64,000 nt of DNA from Colius striatus (lineage: Eukaryota > Chordata > Aves > Coliiformes > Coliidae). The position numbers were made by a program, and so were the translations under genes. Shown piece by piece: positions 1 to 14,700 of this stretch (the first letter of the stretch is position 1; each line of letters begins with the position of its first letter). The stretch is taken from the NCBI RefSeq assembly GCF_028858725.1, contig NC_084790.1, positions 6,268,001 to 6,332,000 of the forward strand. The letters run 5' to 3'. The notes under the pieces are model-generated. The model searched no databases. It had not been told where the DNA came from and saw only the letters and a list, made by a program, of their open reading frames with translations.

Positions 1-3000
1 AAGGCACAGGCTCCTTCACTTTTCGCTGGTGACTTCTGCATGACAAGAGTCGTCGTTTCCCTTTGGGACAGTGGAGCCATGAAGAGGATGAGATGCTCCA
101 CACAGGTCAGTGTCACATCTGACACCCACATGCTCAATGCCCCGTTCCTCCCAAGAATCCTCAGGATGTTCTATACCAATCATAAAATATCCCCAACCTC
201 TGACCAAGGGTTGCTTGATGGATCATGGGAGGAAATTCCCACTTCTGAGTCTTTGGGCAAGCCGAGCTGAGCTTTAGCTCTGGTTTCTTGACCTGGCACC
301 TCCCCCAAGTTCAGGTAGGTCCATCCAACTGCCAAGAGACACAGTAAGGCCCCAAGGCCTTACACAGGATGAGGTAAACATTGGTACCTCATCCAGCATG
401 GGGAGGGAGGCAGGAACCTTCCTTCTCTGTCAGAGGACTACCATACAAATGTTACAGGGGCAGTCTTTTCAGCAGGTATTTTCAGTTTTAGGAGCAAAAA
501 GAATTTTTCACCGCCACTGCTGGTGCAGGGAAGAACTTTTGGCCCTACTCAATATAGCTTCCCAGCTCCTCTGTATTTAAAGTTCATAGATGCCTCACAC
601 AGAGCAGACACATTCAACGTCTCCTGTGCAGACACCACCTTCCGCCTCTCCTTCCTGGGGGAAGGTGGGTTTTGTATGCTGGTTGCAGCCAGACTATTTT
701 TCCTGGTTATACAGAGGTTATTCAGGAGGCAAGTGCCAGGGACACAGCACTCAGACACAGTTTCTCAACAGATTTAGAAAAGGCAAAGAAGCAGAAAGTG
801 GCAAACTTATTCTGTCTCCTTCAGCTTGCTTTCCAAATGTTCCCACAATAAAGAATGATGTTGCTCTACACATACATGGATACAAATGGGTGGACTTTGG
901 AACAGGAGGAGATTTTTAACCCATAAAAGGTCTGAACGTAAATATTGCAGAAAAGAAGATGTGGTTCCTCTCTGAACACAGTGTTCTGGAGCATTGTGGT
1001 TGGAACTGACCTGTGAAAGTAGTTTTCTGATCTGGGAGGCATTTCTGATACTTCCCTTATTGGTACCATTAAGCTATATCAAATCCTTCCCAGTGTTTAA
1101 GGGCAAACAAAATATTCTGGGCCAGGACATCAGGTCCCAGATCCAGAGTGGAACAGGTTGGAGCATTAATAGGCAGAAATGCAGGCAGAGCCATGAATGA
1201 GATGCAAGGGCAGCAATGGATGCAGAAGCTATCAGTGTTTGCATTAGCCTGTGGTGTGAGGCTGCAGAGGCAGAAGTGGCTGACCCTGCAGAGCATTGCT
1301 CCTGCTTAAATGCTGGGGAGCCTAGAAAAGCCTCAAACTAGCCAGGTCCCAGGTGAACATCACAGTTGGCTCTGTACAGGGGACCGTCGCCCTGCAGTGT
1401 CTACCCCCCTACTTATCATGAGTCTCACATCTCTGTTGTAGGTGCCTCAGTCTCCTCCATCCTCCTTTGTCCCACTTTGGGGTCTGGCTTTCGCAGCCCA
1501 CGTCTTTGCTCCAGGACTCCACTCAGCTGGATGTAAGGACAAGGAGGCTGGAGAGGCATTTGCTATCTCAACCCTGTGCTGCAACCCCAAGGAAGGGACT
1601 GGGTCCTCTGCTATCCCCATTTTTCTGGTTGGCTGATACCATAGGATTTCAAAGCAAGGAACATCTCCCAGAGTCTACACAGCAGTTGGACTCAAACTGA
1701 GAAATCAGATGTTCCACAAATACTGACTTGAAAAGCAGGCAGGCAAAAGAAGCAGAGGAAGTCTTATTCTCCATGTGAATATGATTTTAAGCCTTGCTCC
1801 TCTGAGGATCAGGTATCAAGGGCTTCCTGCCTTGGAAACCCTATTCTTTTGTTCCATTAAAAAAAGCCCACAAATCAAAACCAAACCAAGTGCCTGCTCC
1901 AGGACCAGGTCATGCTCAGATACAGTCACTAACTTTGACCGAGGGAAACAGGGACATGATGCAGCAACCAACTTATTAATAAGCAACAGAATGAAGCACA
2001 AGGCACCATTAAGAAGCTGCAGGTGTTTGTAAAGATCAGGTGCCAAAACCATCCCCAAGCTGGATATCCTGAGATACTAGCAGTTCCGTGTGTTTGCTGC
2101 ATTGCTGCGATTCAGATGCAGCAAAGGATTGCAGCTTACAAGTCAAACTTTGGTAGTACTTTGCCTTCCTCTGGAGGCATCTAAAGCTCAGCCTACCATT
2201 AACAAAGATTCGTTTCACCACTAGGAAGCGCAGCCTAAACCACAGGTATTTGAAACAACACAGAAAAACTGCAAGGGAGACACAGGAAGAACAACGTGTC
2301 TCTCTGCCACACGTAAGGCAGGGTAGGAAGTCATCTACAGAGCAGAAAATTGAACTACGTGACTGCATCAATGCTGCAAGTCCAGGATTAAAACAAACAT
2401 GGGAGAGAAGAAAAAAAAAAAGGGCAGGAAACTAGGTGTAGGAAAGGGTGAAGTTCAGTGTCACTTTCACAGCCAAAAAGTTAGCTCTCAAAAAAAGTGA
2501 CTGGATTAGGTTAACATAGTGGGCAAAAATGGGTGCTAAAAGCTTGAATCCAAAATGACTGCACATGCAACAAGAGGAACTTCTATGCAGCCGTGACCCT
2601 CAGCCTTCCTGGCAAGCTTTCCTTCCACATCTGAAAAGTACAGCTGAGTCCATAACCCATTTCTCTGCTGAGCCCACAACAGTCACAGCCACAACTTTAC
2701 CAGCTACTACAGAAAGCAGGATAAAAAAAGACCCCCAAAACCACACCCGCTCCATACCTGGAAACTTACTGAATCTCCTGTCAAGCTGCACGGTGTAAAC
2801 TGACAGCAAACAGAAATGTTTCTGGAAGCCTCATTGCACATCCATAACCCACACCTGACCCAAAATTCCTCCAGCCCAAGGAGTGACACTTGCAGCCTGC
2901 TTCACCGAAAGCCTGGGTCAGATTCACCAACCCCCACATCACAAAGTGGGTCCTCAAAACTCTCTCCAGCTCTGCTGTGCTCACCCCCACTTGATGGAGG

Positions 3001-3029
3001 GACGACTCTCAACACTATGTGGAGATAAG
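1..3029. other. Intergenic flank, no gene recognised
   Basis: This stretch lies beyond the proposed CDC27 polyadenylation site. I see only short open frames with no recognisable protein similarity, no RNA gene and no clear repeat family. Base composition is ordinary and AT-rich. It could hold distal regulatory sequence or part of a neighbour's UTR, but nothing in the sequence supports either. Confidence 0.5.
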
Positions 3030-3046
3030 CCTGCTTTGCAAAGTAG

Positions 3047-3052
3047 TTTATT
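3047..3052 (-). terminator. CDC27: Distal polyadenylation signal candidate of CDC27
   Basis: TTTATT on the plus strand reads AATAAA in the gene's sense. It is the last canonical hexamer before the gene-free flank, about 2.7 kb past the stop codon. Cleavage would fall near 3030. Confidence 0.45.
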
Positions 3053-4915
3053 TGGACTTTCCACATCCTTTAATGAATCGCAAATATATTAACAGAAAAA
3101 ACTTTTTTTCCCCTAAGACTGTACATTTTTTTTTAAATGAAGTCAAGAAAGGCAAAAAAAGGAAGAAGACAAATTACATTGTTTCAATGTAAATAGTACA
3201 CACCACACCCACGCTTCGCCTTGTCCCAAAGTTTTGTTGTAAGAAAATTACAGTTCCCTAATTATTTTCAGTGAACACACTTGCTCTAACCTGGCTGGCA
3301 GAGTGCCCTTCATGCTTGTTGTCCCCCCTGCCCCTCTCCAAAAAGAGCAAAAAACTTTACTGATTAAATACCAATTCTGTGTATCTCTTTAGGAAGGTGC
3401 AAGAGCAGTGTGGTCTAGAAGTTACTTGAGAATATCAGGAAGAAAAACCACATTAAAGTATGATGCACAAATAAAGCAAGTGACAATTTTATGTATTGCA
3501 TCTTCCAAGGAGCATGAATACCCTTTTCGAATACCACCTGGATTAAGAGCCCTTTCCAAGGCATTGGAAACTTTACTGCAATTTTCACAACTTCTAGATA
3601 ACAAGAGAAAAATGGAATAGCCACCTTATTTCCTGCATCTCTGGTCCCCATTTCAGCACAGGTTATGGAGAGTCTAGAGAGTAGCACCTGCTTACTCCTG
3701 CTTTTTTGCTCAGAAAATACACTTGTAATCACATGGAAGGTGAGCAATATGGCAATTGGCAACATTCACACAAGTGCTGCCTCCAGACCTCATATTGAGG
3801 TGCTGCTTAGAAGGTTCCTTCTTGATAGATGTCCTGGGAAGTTGCATATACAGGAAAAACACATCAGGACAGACACAAGCAACTTGAGAAAGCATCGTGC
3901 CCGAGCTCAACCATGGATGAATATCAGGTCTTGGGAAACTGAAACCCTGTATGTTTCTCAGGGAAGACTTCTCAGGAAAAGGAAATGCCTCCAAAATAGC
4001 TATGGCCACAAGAAGCTGTGCAGGAAGCCGTGCACTCCAGACAGCTGAAATGGGTCACCATTTTCCAGTCTGTGCATCAGCCTTCCAGACACAAGCCAAT
4101 CACAAATACGTGGCAGAGGCACAAAGCTCCTTTAGTATATTATCACTCAGATTTTAGTGTTCCCTCTTGTAACATTAAGGGTGCTTAAACCTATTTTTCA
4201 CTAGTTATCCTCCTACTTAAAAAACAAAACAAATCAGAGATTTACATTTTTGCTCTGCACTTGAGGATTATTTTTCCAATTATAAAGGTGTCCCTGTGGT
4301 CCACAGCAGGAGAGCAGCTGTGACAGACATGCCAAGTGTAAGATGACAGACGGTTTTGGTTTTAAAAGATAAAGTTCTAAAGGTAACTAAGAGATCCTTA
4401 AAACCCAACACATAAAAACCCATTAAGACTGATCACAAGTTACTAAGAAATTTATACCATTGCCCATGTATTATGCATAAACTGCTCTTTAAGACTGCTA
4501 GTATCATACACTTCCTTTATCGTCACTGCATAAAGGGCATCGGTTGCTCCTGCAGAATACTACAGAAAAAGATCATTTTGGACTTGTTCACAGGGCATAG
4601 CTTTTTTTCCTCACTGGCGCAGCCTCTGTAGAAAAGGAAAGTGTTCCTAGAGTAAGAATCTTAAAGAACAGCTTAGAAAAGGGAGAAAGATAATTGCATG
4701 TTTTTGCATCCTGCTTGGACCATGCTTTACAAAGCAGTTTTAACACTGATACAAATCTTAGACAGTTATTTGATGCGTTTAATTATGGTTCTGATCATAT
4801 TAAGGCTTCCATGGTCTTCCCAGTCTACCTGCTTAGAAACACACAGTCAATCTGGATTAAGGGTTTGGTGTTTTCACGTTACAGTTGCATCTACATTTCT
4901 CTCTTGATTTTACCC

Positions 4916-4921
4916 TTTATT
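4916..4921 (-). terminator. CDC27: Proximal polyadenylation signal candidate of CDC27
   Basis: AATAAA in the gene's sense, about 0.8 kb after the stop codon. If used, it would make a short 3' UTR isoform. Confidence 0.35.
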
Positions 4922-5714
4922 CATTTTCATTCTTAAAAGGGGAGGAACAAGTCAAGGGGTATATGAAAGAGAAAGCAAAGTGGTGCTGACTTGTTTCTTT
5001 CAAGTACAAAGTAAACACTGACCTTCCAGAAACTAAGTGAATAAATTAATTCATTAAGACATGAAAGCATTTCATGGAAGCTTTGATTCTGCAATGTGAT
5101 TCTCCTGCTACATTTCCACTCCTGCAAGTTTGCACTCTAAGCAGGGACAGGGGATGTTTTACATAGTCAGACACATTCACAGTCCTGAGCATGTTCATGG
5201 TGTTTGTTCACTGGAGACACTGTAGCTTTAAGGTCATCTGCACTCCCTGGCATTTTAAGTTACACAACAATATGCAAAAGTCTATAACAGCCTGCATTTG
5301 TCAACACTGTCCTTGAACTTGGAAATGAGGTTCAGCACTCTGCTTGCCAAGAAAGAACCAAACTAAGACACATTTCTGGAAAAAGAACAAGACACTGCTT
5401 CATTAGTACTATCCCCTTATCTACAGGCTTTGTTACAGCAAACACGTCTTTCTTCCATGATAGTTTTCCATCAAAGGGGAGTCCAAAAACAGCATTTCCT
5501 CTTCAGTCACTTAGAACTAGTCCAACTCAGTAGCAGCTGAATATTGCACTGCCATTAATTCGTTGTACAGTTTAAGTCTGAGTGGTGTACTCATGATGTC
5601 AGTGGAGAATAATGACAATGCTGGCTCAGTGATGTGAAGACTCAGGATGCGAAGGAAAGGGAGAACACAACAGTACCAGTAACACACTCAAGTTCAGATA
5701 CTGGCTTTTGGAGG

Positions 5715-8700
5715 TTAAAATTCATCACTTTCAACTGCATGGAGCTGCGTGTCGTCTGCATCCGTCATGCTGCTCTCTTGGGATTCATCTGTGCCAACTT
5801 GAGTGAAAAAGAAACACAAAGCAGTCAAACACTACCAGGTTGCTTTGCTACAGCGATTCCCTCACAGTCATTGCCAGCACATCAAAAGCACGGCAGCAAT
5901 GGGTTTGGGCCTCCCCTTCAAAATGCTTTAAAGCCGTATGGCTTTTCCCTTCTGACACACTGACCTCCACTATCTTAATGAAGCCTAAATAAATGCATTT
6001 CGAAAGGAATTAACATGAAGATTGTATTAACAAAACATGCTGCAGCCTCAGCCATCGACTGGTAAATTTATTTGTGTGTGTGTGCGTGTGTGTGTGTGGC
6101 TCAGCAGTTCCAGTACTCTGTCTCCATCTTCTGGTCAGAAACACGCTCAGCCACCAGTGAGTCAGCTTCCTGAGTTAGCCCAACTACAATAGCAGGGAGA
6201 GAAAAACCTCATGATGCTTCAGGAAGTGCAGTGCAGGACAAGTTTCCAGTACTGTAAAGAACACTGTATACAGGACCAATAACAATCAACGTGCTATACA
6301 GTATGAAAGTGTGATAACTTTTTCAGTTGAAGACTTACAACTGTAGAACATAGCATGTATCTATTAATAAAGTATCAAAAACCTGCTACACTTCTTCTTT
6401 GGAGGAAACAAAAATAACTAAACTGCTTACTAGTATTTGTTTTCTATCACTAATTCAGTCTGCACCAAAGAGGTCATACTTCATGGAATTTAAGCTCAAG
6501 ACACAAAGTTAAAGGGAAACCTGGCCACTCCTTTTTGTGGATTATACCCAAACAGTATAATGGCAATGTTTTATTTTGTCTCATTTCAAATGAAACTGCT
6601 TCCATGACTTTGCTCAAAAGCTACCCTTTATGTTTAACAGGTCAAATATTTTTAGTCAACATCCACTTTAACGTTTGACAAAGTCTCTACAGACAATTTC
6701 AGTTACATCAAATTATTTGACACTTCTAGGAGGGAAGATTGGTGGCTCTGGGAACACCTTGGTCTCCTAAGACACTGTTAGCCAGCTATGATTTGTACAA
6801 ATTTACAGTAGTCACTATCTCTGTCCTATTCTACAGATTATAAAGACACACCTCAATCTTTTATTTCACCCAAACTGTAGGAAGCATGGATGAAAAGCCT
6901 CTGGAATTTTTACTTGCTGAACAGCAAGGCTGAACAGTGTACGCTTCACTTATTAAACCTAGGATGCTTCCTACCACCTAAGTGGAAATAGGTCCTTGAA
7001 TGACAAAAGGTTGGAAATACAAACCTGATTCATAGGGGTAACATTCACTGATTTGTTCTTCTTGAGTTATTGGTTCCTCATCATCTGGAAGGTAACGTTT
7101 ATCAATGGCCTCTTTAATCTGGTTATTGGCTCCTTTGGGATCTAAGTCCATTGCCCATGAGAAATTCATTAAGGCCAAATGAGTTTGACCTAGTTTTTTA
7201 TAAACCTAAAATAAGAGAGGCATAAAAGGTTAGATTTACATGATGTTACTGCTTGACAATCTCGACAAAGAAACATACTGAGCCACAGTTAACTGATATT
7301 TTATGAAAAGCAACAGAGTAGATATTAAAGGTTTATTACACCATTCCTACAGGAAATGTGTAGAAAGAGTGAGCAAGTGGTTCTATTTAAGACTCAAAAA
7401 AATCCTGAACTAGCAACTGACAGATTCCAAACCATAAGAAGGTGGATCTGCAGACACAAATTTAAACTTTACAGTTCTGCAGCAGGGTGAACTAAAAGCT
7501 GTTGGTGGGCATGTTTTCGTTTGTCTTACTCCCTCAGTGCTCTTTCAGTTTCTTGAGTCACCCAAATCTATTTCTGGCTCAGGAAAAGTCTGAAGTTTCA
7601 GATTTCTAAGGTCAGAAGCTCATAAAATAGCCTGAGGAAGTATCACCACACACACGTTAATTTAACACCCTTCCCCACAGCTCTCGTATTGAGGTCTAGC
7701 AAAGGCCAGACACATGGCTATACATGATTTTTGATCTGACTCAGTACAGTCATTTTTACATCCTCAAGTAGCATTTTAACTGTCATTAGTGGGTGGAGAA
7801 AATAACGAGACATGAAGTGACAACTAATTTACGTTATCATTCGGTTAAACAGGACATTCAAGACAACGTTCTGCACTACAGAATCAGCCCACATTATCAC
7901 CTTTGTCACCACAACTTGCAACAAAGCTCTCCTTAGTATTAAGGACAGGTCAGCAAGTAATTTAACTGTGTTAAGCATTTAACCAGTGAAATATTTAAGC
8001 CTGCCAAGACATGGCAACTCTAACATCAATTTATAGGTCCAGCTACTCCTGGACAAATAACAGTCAACAACAGACAACAAATTCCAGTCCAAATTCTTTC
8101 AACCTTCTCCATTTGAAAAAAGAAAAAGAAGAAGAAATCTTGCTCACTACAAGTCAACCAGTACTGTGCTATGTAAGTTTATCTTCTTGCTTCCTAGTCA
8201 AGAGACAGCCCACAGAAGAAGAAAGGTAGAGAGCTTACAGAAAGCATATTAGCAGAGACAATGGTGAAGGAGCATTTCCATTACCAGATTGCTTTTTTGT
8301 GTCATTAAAACACAAGAAAGGTTGGAATGCAAACACAGATGACAAACTAGTAACATCTGTCCCTGTGCTAGTCTACTTTGTTAGCCTCACTGAAGATTTG
8401 TCTTACATTCAGACTAAGAATGTCTTACAACCCTTTTGGGCAGGCTGTCAGCTGAAAAGGACATGGCTATAGACTAAAATTTAATGTGATTCTCTAAAGG
8501 TCCCTTCCAACCCTACCATTCTATGATTCTATGAATAGCTACACACACAAATAACCAACACTGCTGACTAATGGATGGACTATTCCTCAATGTTTTAAGG
8601 ATTTCTACTGATCATTCCTATTGTACCGAATCAAGTCCTGATCAAGTTTCATTTTTAAGGAAAGATACATAGCTGCTGTGTGCATAACTACTAGATTCTT

Positions 8701-11700
8701 TTTAGTAAGTGTCTTTATTGGGATAAATTTCTTGTTTTTCTAAATGAATTACCTTTCAAACTGATAGTGATGAAATTAAAGCAAGCAGAAAACGACAATG
8801 CCTTAGGTTATTTTTTCTTAGTTTGTTTTAAAGTGAGCCAAGGCCTGCTCCAGTAATAACTGTCTCTTGCACCTAAAAGCTGATCCATAATAGAGCTGAG
8901 AAATAAACCTTATTTAAAGCCTTGGTAATTCTTAGAATATTACCCCAAATGGTGGCACATTAGTGACAGGCATCAAATTTTCTCATTAGGCATACATTTC
9001 TGTAACAAAGGAAGAAAAATAACTTACAATGATGGTTAAGTTTTACCTACCTTCCCTATTAAAAAGTAAACAAGAGACTCTTTGGGAACAATCTGTTTCA
9101 GTTCTTCAAGTTCTTGCAAAGCAGACTGGAAAAGGAAGAAAAAAAGCAGACTCCTTTTAAATTAGTTTCTCGTGTCAAGCTTGGAGCATATCATAGCCCC
9201 ATTACTACAGAAACAGAGCAAGTTTAGCAGGCTTTGGTCTTCTACAACACATCTTACAATTCTGACATAAAATGCTCCTTTCACCCCCAACAGGGCATAG
9301 TGGGATAGAAGACAAGAAGCTGACAGTGTAGATACAGCAGACAATCGCTTTAGTGTACTGAGCTTCTGCACTGCTCATAAACTTATGATTTGGAAATGTT
9401 CTGGTTTTAGATATGTATCTGTGTTACAAATGACTGTATTTATATTAGACATCTGAAGTCCCAAACATATAATTAAACTTCTACTTCACTTTTAAACTAA
9501 TTGTTGACACTGGAGCAATTTATTCTGCTGCAACAGTAACCTGGCATTACTAAGAAATCCTACCTAAAGACATTTATTTTGCAGTTAGAAACAAACATCG
9601 ATTTTAGTTATAAGAAGTTCCATTCAACTCTCTAATAACTTACTCATATGAAGATCATTTCAAGTCAAGGCTTGCCACATAAACGGAATTGTAAACTTAC
9701 ATTTATTTACCTAATATTGGCTAAATTTATCACACTATCAAAATTCTCTTAGTACTGGTGCTAAACACCAGAACATATAGTTAACTTTTACACAGTTTGT
9801 GAACAACACAACTTCAGTCTTGCAACTCCCAGTGTGGCAAACAAAAAAGTCCAAATGCTTTATTTCCTAAAAGGCCATTTAACCACAGTTAACAAGTTCC
9901 CTCATTAGTGCTGGTTGATAAGATAGTGGATTATTAGATCCCCATGTCCCACCTTGTATATATCCTGTGCTTTTCAATTTTAAAACCAACCTATTAATTA
10001 AGTTCTTTATCTTACTACACTTTATATTTAGTTGGTTCAGTCACTAATTTTCAAAAAAAAGTAGCCACAAAAACAGTTTTAAGTGCAGTTTTCCCTTTCT
10101 ACGTGCACACACATTTCTGAAGCAAGGTTTCAAAAGCCAGACAGCATGTTATCCTCTGCAGCCAAAAAGCCAGGCCAGAGGACACCGTTCACTGGAACTA
10201 CAGACTGGGAAAAGACCGTTGCTCATTCTAAGCATGGTACAGGTCAGCAGGAGATCAGACCAAAATTGCTTAGCTTTTTATTTTTCACTCACTAACACAG
10301 TCTTTGAAATAGCCAATTACAGCAACAAGAATCAGGTATGGGCAGTTTGCTGAGCCTTTTCTGAATAATTTAGTATAAACTCCTGATAATACACCCACAC
10401 ATCAGTAACAGCTACAGTTACTTCAGTTCCTTTTTCCAAGATCAGACTAGAACAATAATAATTGAAAAAGCATCACTTGTCGGCCCTAGATTTTATAACT
10501 ATGAAAATACTTCACACAGTTCCCTTGGTGAAGGTGGCACTTCAAGCAAACGCTTCTGTCAGCCTCTACCTGCAGGGACCACCTTGCAGGACGGGATTCA
10601 TGGACTATGCACCAGACCAATATGATCAATGCAGAAGCAATTTCAGCATTCAATCACATTATGTATGTTATTCTTTTGTAAATACACGATGTAACCTATT
10701 ACAATTGGATAGCTCAGTCTGTCATGCTCTCTTCACACGCCTAATAGCAGAATATGATTTGTTAAGCTTAACTACGACCATATCTTGATAGCAGCAGTTT
10801 CTACATTCCTTTAACTAATTCCTTCTTTATCTAACTTCTCTTCTAAGCTTACACAGTTTCTGTCCCACACACAGATGCCTTCATATCTATGTTCTAATAA
10901 ACAACTCATCCTTGACTATTTTTTAGGCCCATTGTTCACTGTCTGATATCGCCAAAGTCTGAAGCCTGCATCTGAGCCTAATGCAGCTTACGGTTTCATA
11001 TAACTAAAGTCTGGGTGGGTCACGTGTCCATTTTCCTTCAGGTACATTGCTACACCTACCAGACAGGCCAATGTCCCAGGCTCTCCCTGCAAGTCCTGAT
11101 GCTACCCAGTGCTCATCTGCAAACATCTAGCTTCCAGTGCATTCCCACCCCTAGCTACAGTAATTTAAAGATAACTTAATGTTGTTGAGATGTACCAAAC
11201 CTTACCTTGTACTTTTCACTTGCAAATAATATAGAAGCTCTATGGAATTTGCATAGTGGGTTCTTGGGGTCAATGTTAATAGCTTTGTTTAAAGTATCCA
11301 AAGCCTTTTCGGATTTCTTCAGTGCATGCTGGACCTATTACAGAACAAGGTAAGAATATTAAAAGGGAAAATAAATTTGTCTGCCATATAAGGACAAATC
11401 AATTTACTTATGATCTGGCTCCTTTTAAAAAATACTTGTCTAATTCCAGACCAAACCTTCACATGATTTCTTACAGGAAGAAAACTTCACCTCAACTCCT
11501 CTCCACCTTGAAAAGTTCCCCTTACCCAATGGCTTATGGAAATCTTTTAACCTTTGGCCAGGAGTGAACTGAATGCCTTACACAAATGAGAAGCTGCCGC
11601 TATCCTTGTAGCATTTGACACAACTTCACTGCCACATAAAAGGCAAAAAAATGCCAGCAGGTAACAACTCATCATGCTCATATGGTCTTAAGTCACCATT

Positions 11701-14700
11701 ACAAACATCAGAGAACTGCTCCCCAACTTTGTACAAAGCATTTGCCAGAGTGAGGCTCCTTTTTACTAAGGACTGCAGTAGCAGATGGATAAATGTCTGA
11801 CTTCTCAAATACCCCTATACAGATGAACAGATGGTGGCCAAAGTGGCTGCCTGCTACTTCAGCTCCACTTGGTTTCAAGAGGCCTAAGGTGTAAGTTGTC
11901 GTATTTGCAAGTGACAGGAATAAGGGCAACGCAGATACGCAGCCAGGACAAAAAAACTGCACTCCAAAAGTCGAGTTGCTCAGCATTTTATAGAACTGGA
12001 AGCACTGGTCCAAGTGCATGCAATAGCAGTTAACACTTAATTTCTCTGTATAAAGTATAAAAACCCTATAAATATTCTGTTCACATCAATACCTGTATAC
12101 TGTCTTGATTTTCACCGCACTACTGTTTTGGCTGACTCTCAAACAAGACCTGATAGTACAACTTCATTACCAGCTAAGAGTAGTTTGGAGAGAGAGGAGA
12201 GGTTTTTTTTTGACAAATTAATCGTGTGGTTACTCATTCCTGTGGCACTTAAGACCCTGCAATAGGCACTCTGAACATGTTGGGATTTTTTGCTGAAAAC
12301 CTTTCAGAATTACTTTTCTACTTCAAACAAAGTACAGAAGCAGATTAAAATGCAAAGATAGAGGTAAGTGCAATCTACTTACCACTCCAATGTGACACAG
12401 TAAGACTGAGCTCTGAGGATTAATATCAAGTGCTTTCTGGAAATGCATTTCTGCAAGACTAAATTTTTCCTGTTTGTAATAAATCATTCCTAACCCATAC
12501 CTGCAAGCAAAAAAGAATTTCTGTTAAGTAAGACAAAACAGACTTTCTCAGTGAATATGACCTGGCAGAAACAGTCAGACTTGCCAACCCATCCAGGGTA
12601 GGAAACGTATTTCTCGGGAGGAAAAAAGCTACATCAATTACCTTAGGCTTTTTCCCCTCAAATGTGCAGTTTGAAGAATTAGTATGTAAAGACAGGAAGT
12701 CTGGCTAAGCAGCTCAAAGTAAAAAGCATACAAAAGTTTCTCAAGACCCCAGGACACACACTAGCAGATCTAACCTTTTCTGCTTTATCATTTTTTTCCT
12801 CAACAGAAAAAGTTGTAAGAGAATGACAGTATTTCAAGGTAGAAAGGGGCAGATCTTTTATTTCATCAACTGCGGTTGAAGATAAACTAGATGCATTCGG
12901 GGTGCTACACAGAACAACAAAATAGCTGGGGTATACAGCCAGGAATATCTGTGGAAACCAAAAAAGCTCCAACTCTTGTCCTCCTTGTGGAAGAAAGTGT
13001 TTATTAAACAGATGAAGCTCACATCTTCTACAAAAATAGCTTGGTTCTCTTCTCACATTATGAGAACAGTAGAGGAAACCACAGCAATGACAATATCCGA
13101 AGATACTTCTCCAAAAGCAGTTTTATCACATGAAGAGGATAAAGTAAAACTTACCATGCATTATAATGTCTTGGGTTGACTCTGATTGCATTTCTAAAAC
13201 AAGCTAATGCTTTGTCTAGTTCTTCGGTTAACACAAATTCATGCCCCAACAGGGTGTAGGCGTAAGCATAATTTGGATCAACTTGAATGGCTCTCTGGAA
13301 GAACTTGATTGCAATGTCATGCTCTCGTTGCAAGCTGAAACAGTTTCCTGCAGCACACCACGCCTAGTAAAAACAGCATTGCAAGATGAGCACACTTTTT
13401 ACAACTCAGAGCAATTAAGTTGGAGCTGACCAGTTTCCTCCTAGATTGAATAGCAGTAACAATAATAGCAGTAACAATAATAACAAACAGCTCCCTGACA
13501 GCAAGTTCAGTCTCATACCCTAGAGGCAGACAGGCCTAAATATACCTTCCAGCTAGACAAGCTGAAGTATAAAAACTGAGAATCTGAGGATCCTCAACAG
13601 GTTTGTACCAATGAGAAAGTCTGACTAATGACTAAAGCTTCTAAAGCTGTTGAAAAGGGTAGAAATAAGACACCTCAGATAGCTAAGAACAATGAAGGTG
13701 AAGATGGTGCACTCTTCAGCTCCCCCCAATGACAAATCTGGAAATCTGTAAAGCAGCAATTTAAACAGCAACCTCCTCTTGCCCTCCCACTCAGCAACCA
13801 GCACTGAGACCATAAACTGTCATAGCCCAGGGTCTCTGCCTTCCCAAAGTGTTAGCATCACTGCCAAATCACATAACTGTTCTCCACTCCTTGTATTAGT
13901 TTGGAGAGAAGAGAATGCAGACATCTTAATACAGCTACCAATTGCTTCACTGGTTTTGATTTTTCCACTATAAGACAAGCTCAGAAGACAAAACAATCAG
14001 GATTCTCTCCTACAACAAAAAGAAACCCAACCTACAGTTTTCTCAAGTCTGTTAAGAACACATTTATAAATGCATACAGTCCTTATTTTGGCTGTGGCAC
14101 CCACTGTAAGATGTCTGTCTTTTTGCATATCATGACTTGGCATTACCATACATTCTGCAGCTTAAGGGACTTCGGCATAAAAGCCCAAGAATTAACTGTA
14201 AAGTAAAGATGTTTTAAGTCCCAGTGAATTAATTACAGCAATTAAAAGATGGTAAGAGAAAAAGATATTCTTTATCTTTGCATACTGGCAGCAGCAGGAG
14301 TGACTGACTAACCCACAATCTTCCTGGATGAATGGTGTCAATGCAAATTTAAACAACCATTAACAGATAAAAGGTTTCAACCTGATCCATGTAAGCTGAT
14401 ATTTTAATTCCAAGAAGCCATTTCAAGCCTCATGAATTCAACACACAATCCTGCCATCTCCCTCTCCAGTTTTGGCATGCAGTTCTCACAGGAGAATACA
14501 CTTGAACTAGATTATTGCTCAGAGCTTTGCTCTGAATCATTGATTTTGCCACATATAGTTTCCCTCTTTTCATTCAAGACTACAGCATTTCATACCTCTG
14601 GTGAGTTTTTATCCATGTCCGTCAAATCCTTTGAAAGAACTGAAAGGGCAACATCTTTCTGCAGATGCCACAGTGTAGTTGAATAGATCTCCATGCCTTC

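Larger units (their letters stand above)
3030..5714 (-). other. CDC27: CDC27 3' untranslated region (proposed extent)
   Basis: This follows the CDC27 stop codon on the minus strand, with no intervening coding sequence. Canonical AATAAA hexamers on the minus strand lie at 4916-4921 and 3047-3052. They would give 3' UTRs of roughly 0.8 kb and 2.7 kb. The region is AT-rich and non-repetitive, as expected of a long vertebrate 3' UTR. The true end is inferred, not seen. Confidence 0.5.
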